This document shows positions 61,390-64,000 of a stretch of DNA of 64,000 nt, in pieces. The notes beneath the pieces were generated by a model. It did no database searches. It saw nothing but the letters and a program-made list of their open reading frames with translations, and was not told the DNA's origin. The stretch lies in NCBI GenBank assembly GCA_037045225.1, contig JBAOHZ010000009.1:3830001-3894000 (forward strand), given 5' to 3'. This DNA comes from Nitrospira sp. (lineage in GTDB: Bacteria; Nitrospirota; Nitrospiria; Nitrospirales; Nitrospiraceae). Position 1 is the stretch's first letter. Every line of letters begins with the position of its first letter. Position numbers and translations under genes: made by a program.

Positions 61390-62103
61390 ATGAATGCATC
61401 GATCCTCCATCGTGGTCCCTCCTCGATTCTCGCGGTCGGCCTTTCCGTTCAGCTCAGCCTGTCGGAGGAGCAATCGCAAGCGCAATATGGCTCGTCGGTC
61501 CTGGGGTGGGGGGACCGGCAATGGATTCTCTGTGAATGGCCGTTTCACCTCGGGCAACCGATTCCCTGCTCCGCTGGGATGTCTTGTCGACTACGATATG
61601 TCTACGACGGGAAGTTGATCGGATACCGCACCGAAGTGTTGAATACACAGTTGCAACCCTTCCCGTTTCTGCTCCTGGCCTTTCCCACTACCCTGGATGA
61701 GGTCCCGCTTCGCAAGCATGGGCGTGCGTCGGCACAGGAACCGATTGTCCTCACTCCGGTGACACACGGCAGAACTCTCGTACAAGCCGAACCACTCACG
61801 CGTATCGGTGGACTCCTCATGGACCTCAGCGCCTCAGGCTGTGCCGTCCTCCTTCAGCGACCAGTACAGGAGTTTTTTATAGGCATGCTCGTGCGACTCG
61901 AGTTCGAAATCGTCGGCACCGGTCGCGTCAACAATCTGACAGGGGCCATTCGAAACGTGTCAATACAGGCTGACGGCACCCAGCTAGGGCTAGAATTCCG
62001 CTTTGATGGTAAGGAAACGATCGAGTATCGCGGGTGGGGAGGATCAGTTCAAAAAACGCTCGAATCTGTCGTGCTTCGCAAGCATTCCATCGAGTCCGCC
62101 TAG
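61390..62103 (+). CDS. PilZ-domain protein, YcgR-like c-di-GMP effector
   Basis: 237 residues from the ATG at 61390. The N-terminal half (about 15-105) is a YcgR-N-like beta domain (LRYVYDGKLIGYRTEVLNTQ, PFPFLLLAFP). The PilZ half starts near the c-di-GMP-binding motif with spaced arginines (VPLRKHGRASAQEP) and includes MDLSASGCAVLL, a variant of the DxSxxG motif, and TQLGLEFRF. YcgR binds c-di-GMP and slows the flagellar motor. Divergent from the HD-GYP phosphodiesterase, so synthesis of a brake and of the enzyme that releases it may be linked. Confidence 0.8.
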   Translation: MNASILHRGPSSILAVGLSVQLSLSEEQSQAQYGSSVLGWGDRQWILCEWPFHLGQPIPCSAGMSCRLRYVYDGKLIGYRTEVLNTQLQPFPFLLLAFPTTLDEVPLRKHGRASAQEPIVLTPVTHGRTLVQAEPLTRIGGLLMDLSASGCAVLLQRPVQEFFIGMLVRLEFEIVGTGRVNNLTGAIRNVSIQADGTQLGLEFRFDGKETIEYRGWGGSVQKTLESVVLRKHSIESA

Positions 62104-62212
62104 ACTGCAGCGGTTGCCGACGACTAGGAAATTTTTGCCCGGTCGTTCTCCGTTAGCCGCACGCAATACCAAGAAATCCACCCACTTCTGTTTTTTCGGT
62201 CACACAGGTCAG

Positions 62213-62228
62213 TGGCATACATCTTGAT
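62213..62228 (+). promoter_or_regulatory. Possible sigma-54 promoter of the sugar 3-dehydratase gene
   Basis: TGGCATA, four bases (CATC), TTGAT. The -24 box equals that of fliL; the -12 box has GA in place of GC, so it is weaker. It lies 72 bases before the ATG at 62300. Confidence 0.4.
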
Positions 62229-62299
62229 TAGTCTCTTGGTGCCACACTTCGGCTTGTGAGGGCCGAAGGCCAAATTTAGGGGCCAGAGGGACGACAATC

Positions 62300-63493
62300 A
62301 TGACGCTTCACGCTCAGAGTGCCAAGCTCAATCCTCGATGGTGCCTCGCGCAGGACACGATCGATCGGCAGGATATCGATCATTTGATTGAGTGGCTGCG
62401 GACCTATCCTCGCCTCACCAAAGGCGCGGTGACCCTGGACTTTGAACGCCAATGGTCGGAATGGTTGGGGCGTCCCTATTCAGTGCACTGCAACTCCGGT
62501 TCGTCCGCCAATCTGTTGATGTATTACGCATTGCTGCGCTCCGGCAAGCTGCGCAACACGAACGTGATCGTCCCGAGTGTCGGATGGGTGACGTCGATCG
62601 CCCCGGCGATTCAATTTGGCTTCACACCCCTCATGTGCGAGGCCGATCCTGACACCTTCGGCCTCGACCTGAACCATCTGGAAGATCTCCTACAACGCCA
62701 TGACGCGCACACGGTGTTGCTCGTTCAAGTTCTCGGCGTCCCGCATCGCATGCAGGAACTGCAGGCCCTGAAGGACCGGTACGGGTTTTACCTGCTCGAA
62801 GATGCCTGTGCCGCCATCGGAGCGGAATATGGCGGCAAGAAGGTCGGCACATTCGGCGACATGGCGAGCTTCTCCTTCTATTTCGGCCATCAGATGTCCA
62901 CGATTGAAGGCGGCATGGTGTCGACCAGCGACAAGCATCTGGCGGACATGCTCCTGATGCTGCGCAGCCACGGCTGGAGCAAGGATCTCGACCGGAGCAG
63001 CCATCAGGAGTTGGTGACGCAGTACCAGGTCGACGATTTCCATTCCCCCTTTGTGTTTTACGAACCGGGGTTCAATCTGCGCTCTACCGATCTCAATGCG
63101 TTTATTGGCATCGAACAACTTCACAAATTGGATGGGATGACCGAGCGACGACAGGCCAATCACGAACGGTACCTACAGCACCTCGGTGGCCGGTTTTACA
63201 CGCAGCGCCCACCAGCGGGCTCTAAGGTGGCGAGTATCTCGTTCGGATTACTCGCCGATTCGACTGAGCAACGCCGTCGGATCGTCCGGGCATTGGTCAC
63301 AGAAGGGGTGGAAACGAGAATTTTCTCCGCCGGCAATCTGGGGCTCCATCCGTTCTGGATGAACCGCTACGGGAAAGCCAGCTTCCCGGTGGCGGACCGC
63401 GTGCATCATTGCGGGTTCTTTCTGCCCAATCACGCCTCCATGAACGAACAGGATGTGGCTCATATCGCGCGCATCGTCCTGGAGGCGGCATGA
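62300..63493 (+). CDS. DegT/DnrJ-fold PLP enzyme of the His-type (ColD-like sugar 3-dehydratase)
   Basis: 397 residues. The fold is that of DegT/DnrJ/EryC1/StrS sugar aminotransferases: HCNSGSSANLLMYYALLRSG, VQVLGVPHRMQ, and LLEDACAAIGAEYGGKKVGT with the PLP-binding Asp. In true aminotransferases a lysine follows SFSF; here the text is SFSFYFGHQMSTIEGGMVST, with His at that site. ColD (GDP-4-keto-6-deoxymannose 3-dehydratase) and RfbH share this change and remove the C3 hydroxyl to make 3,6-dideoxysugars. So the product is probably a 3-deoxysugar precursor for glycan. The next gene is an NAD-dependent sugar dehydratase/epimerase. Substrate not determined. Confidence 0.82.
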   Translation: MTLHAQSAKLNPRWCLAQDTIDRQDIDHLIEWLRTYPRLTKGAVTLDFERQWSEWLGRPYSVHCNSGSSANLLMYYALLRSGKLRNTNVIVPSVGWVTSIAPAIQFGFTPLMCEADPDTFGLDLNHLEDLLQRHDAHTVLLVQVLGVPHRMQELQALKDRYGFYLLEDACAAIGAEYGGKKVGTFGDMASFSFYFGHQMSTIEGGMVSTSDKHLADMLLMLRSHGWSKDLDRSSHQELVTQYQVDDFHSPFVFYEPGFNLRSTDLNAFIGIEQLHKLDGMTERRQANHERYLQHLGGRFYTQRPPAGSKVASISFGLLADSTEQRRRIVRALVTEGVETRIFSAGNLGLHPFWMNRYGKASFPVADRVHHCGFFLPNHASMNEQDVAHIARIVLEAA

Positions 63494-63545
63494 CGGAATG
63501 TCCGCATTTTCCTGACTATTTATGGAGAGGGGAGCCCGTTCGATC

Positions 63546-64000
63546 ATGAAGACAACCGTACCCCATGTGCTCGTGACCGGCGGCGCCGGTTATCTCGGTT
63601 CCGTGCTCAGCAGACGGTTATTGGATCGAGGCTACAGGGTCACCGTCCTCGACAATTTCATGTATCGGCAGAACAGTCTGATGGACTGTTGTGGCGACGA
63701 GGGCTTTCAGGTGGTGCGAGGCGACTGCCGCGACGAACGGCTGCTGATCGATCTCCTGCGAACCGCCGACCTCATCATTCCATTGGCTGCATTGGTCGGG
63801 GCGCCACTCTGCGACCGGGACCGAGTCGGGGCGTATACCGTCAACTTCGAAGCCGTGCAGCTCCTTTGCAAACTGTCGTCACCGCAGCAGCGGATTATTT
63901 TCCCCGTCACAAACAGCGGGTATGGAATCGGGCAACCGGGAGTCCCCTGTACGGAAGAGTCGCCGCTTCGCCCCATCAGCCTCTATGGCGAGACGAAAGT
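63546..64000 (+). CDS. NAD-dependent sugar-nucleotide epimerase/dehydratase (3' truncated by window edge)
   Basis: The first 151 residues of an extended-SDR enzyme; the frame is open to the window end. The Rossmann motif is TGGAGYLGS, the Asp of LDNF would bind the NAD ribose, and VTNSGYG with a following YGETK gives the Ser/Thr-Tyr-Lys active site. It starts 52 bases after the 3-dehydratase gene and is probably in the same operon. Together they suggest synthesis of an activated deoxysugar for lipopolysaccharide O-chain or flagellin decoration. The exact reaction cannot be set from this part. Confidence 0.85.
   Translation, partial: MKTTVPHVLVTGGAGYLGSVLSRRLLDRGYRVTVLDNFMYRQNSLMDCCGDEGFQVVRGDCRDERLLIDLLRTADLIIPLAALVGAPLCDRDRVGAYTVNFEAVQLLCKLSSPQQRIIFPVTNSGYGIGQPGVPCTEESPLRPISLYGETK

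Overview
The window looks like chromosome of a motile Gram-negative bacterium. Outer-membrane lipoproteins, a beta-barrel protein and P- and L-ring flagellar genes (flgI, flgH) imply two membranes. The GC-rich third codon positions, the sigma-54/sigma-28 flagellar hierarchy and the uninterrupted fla/che-type gene order would fit Nitrospirota (Nitrospira-like). That assignment is an inference from general character, not from a database search.

Layout. (1) 1-6863, plus strand: an envelope-related locus with an LPP20-like lipoprotein, a small exported beta-sandwich protein, a trypsin-like protease, an exported helical protein and a 1039-residue membrane protein. The last fuses a CHASE2 sensor, a repeated coiled coil and a sigma-54 activator ATPase. 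(2) 7400-9009: a transglutaminase-like protein and a small exported protein. (3) 9354-15058, minus strand: a mutagenic-repair operon of LexA-like repressor, imuB, dnaE2 and a DUF72 gene, with a perfect inverted-repeat operator over the repressor promoter. (4) 15473-18490: two lipoproteins and an outer-membrane barrel, then a broken tyrosine integrase beside tRNA-Thr(UGU), the scar of an old integration. (5) 18783-25255: an NtrC-type regulator, a TPR protein and a FlrB/FlrC-like two-component pair. (6) 25424-56951: one continuous plus-strand flagellar cluster, flgBC-fliEFG-[REC-fliH]-fliIJ-motE, fliK-flgDE, fliLMNOPQR-flhBAFG-fliA, a degenerate GGDEF gene, flgFGAHIJ-flgMNKL-csrA-fliW. (7) 57079-62103: c-di-GMP and signalling genes (hybrid kinase, HD-GYP, PilZ) facing each other across an intergenic region with two sigma-28-like promoters. 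(8) 62300-64000: sugar-nucleotide genes, cut by the window end.

How it fits together. The FlrB-like kinase and FlrC-like activator would drive sigma-54 promoters, and good GG-N10-GC (-24/-12) sites lie before flgB, fliL and flgF, with a slightly weaker one before fliK. These produce the basal body, export gate and hook plus FliA and FlgM. FliA (sigma-28), freed when FlgM is exported, would then act on sites before the HD-GYP operon, the PilZ gene, csrA and possibly flgM and the GGDEF-like gene. Flagellin, fliD, fliS, motA/B and che genes are not in the window.

The most unusual items are a receiver domain fused to FliH, the export-ATPase regulator, and the CHASE2/sigma-54 activator with an altered GAFTGA loop. 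Also notable are the probably leaderless, self-regulated LexA-like repressor heading an imu operon that lacks imuA, and a DegT-family enzyme whose catalytic lysine is histidine, as in ColD-type 3-dehydratases.
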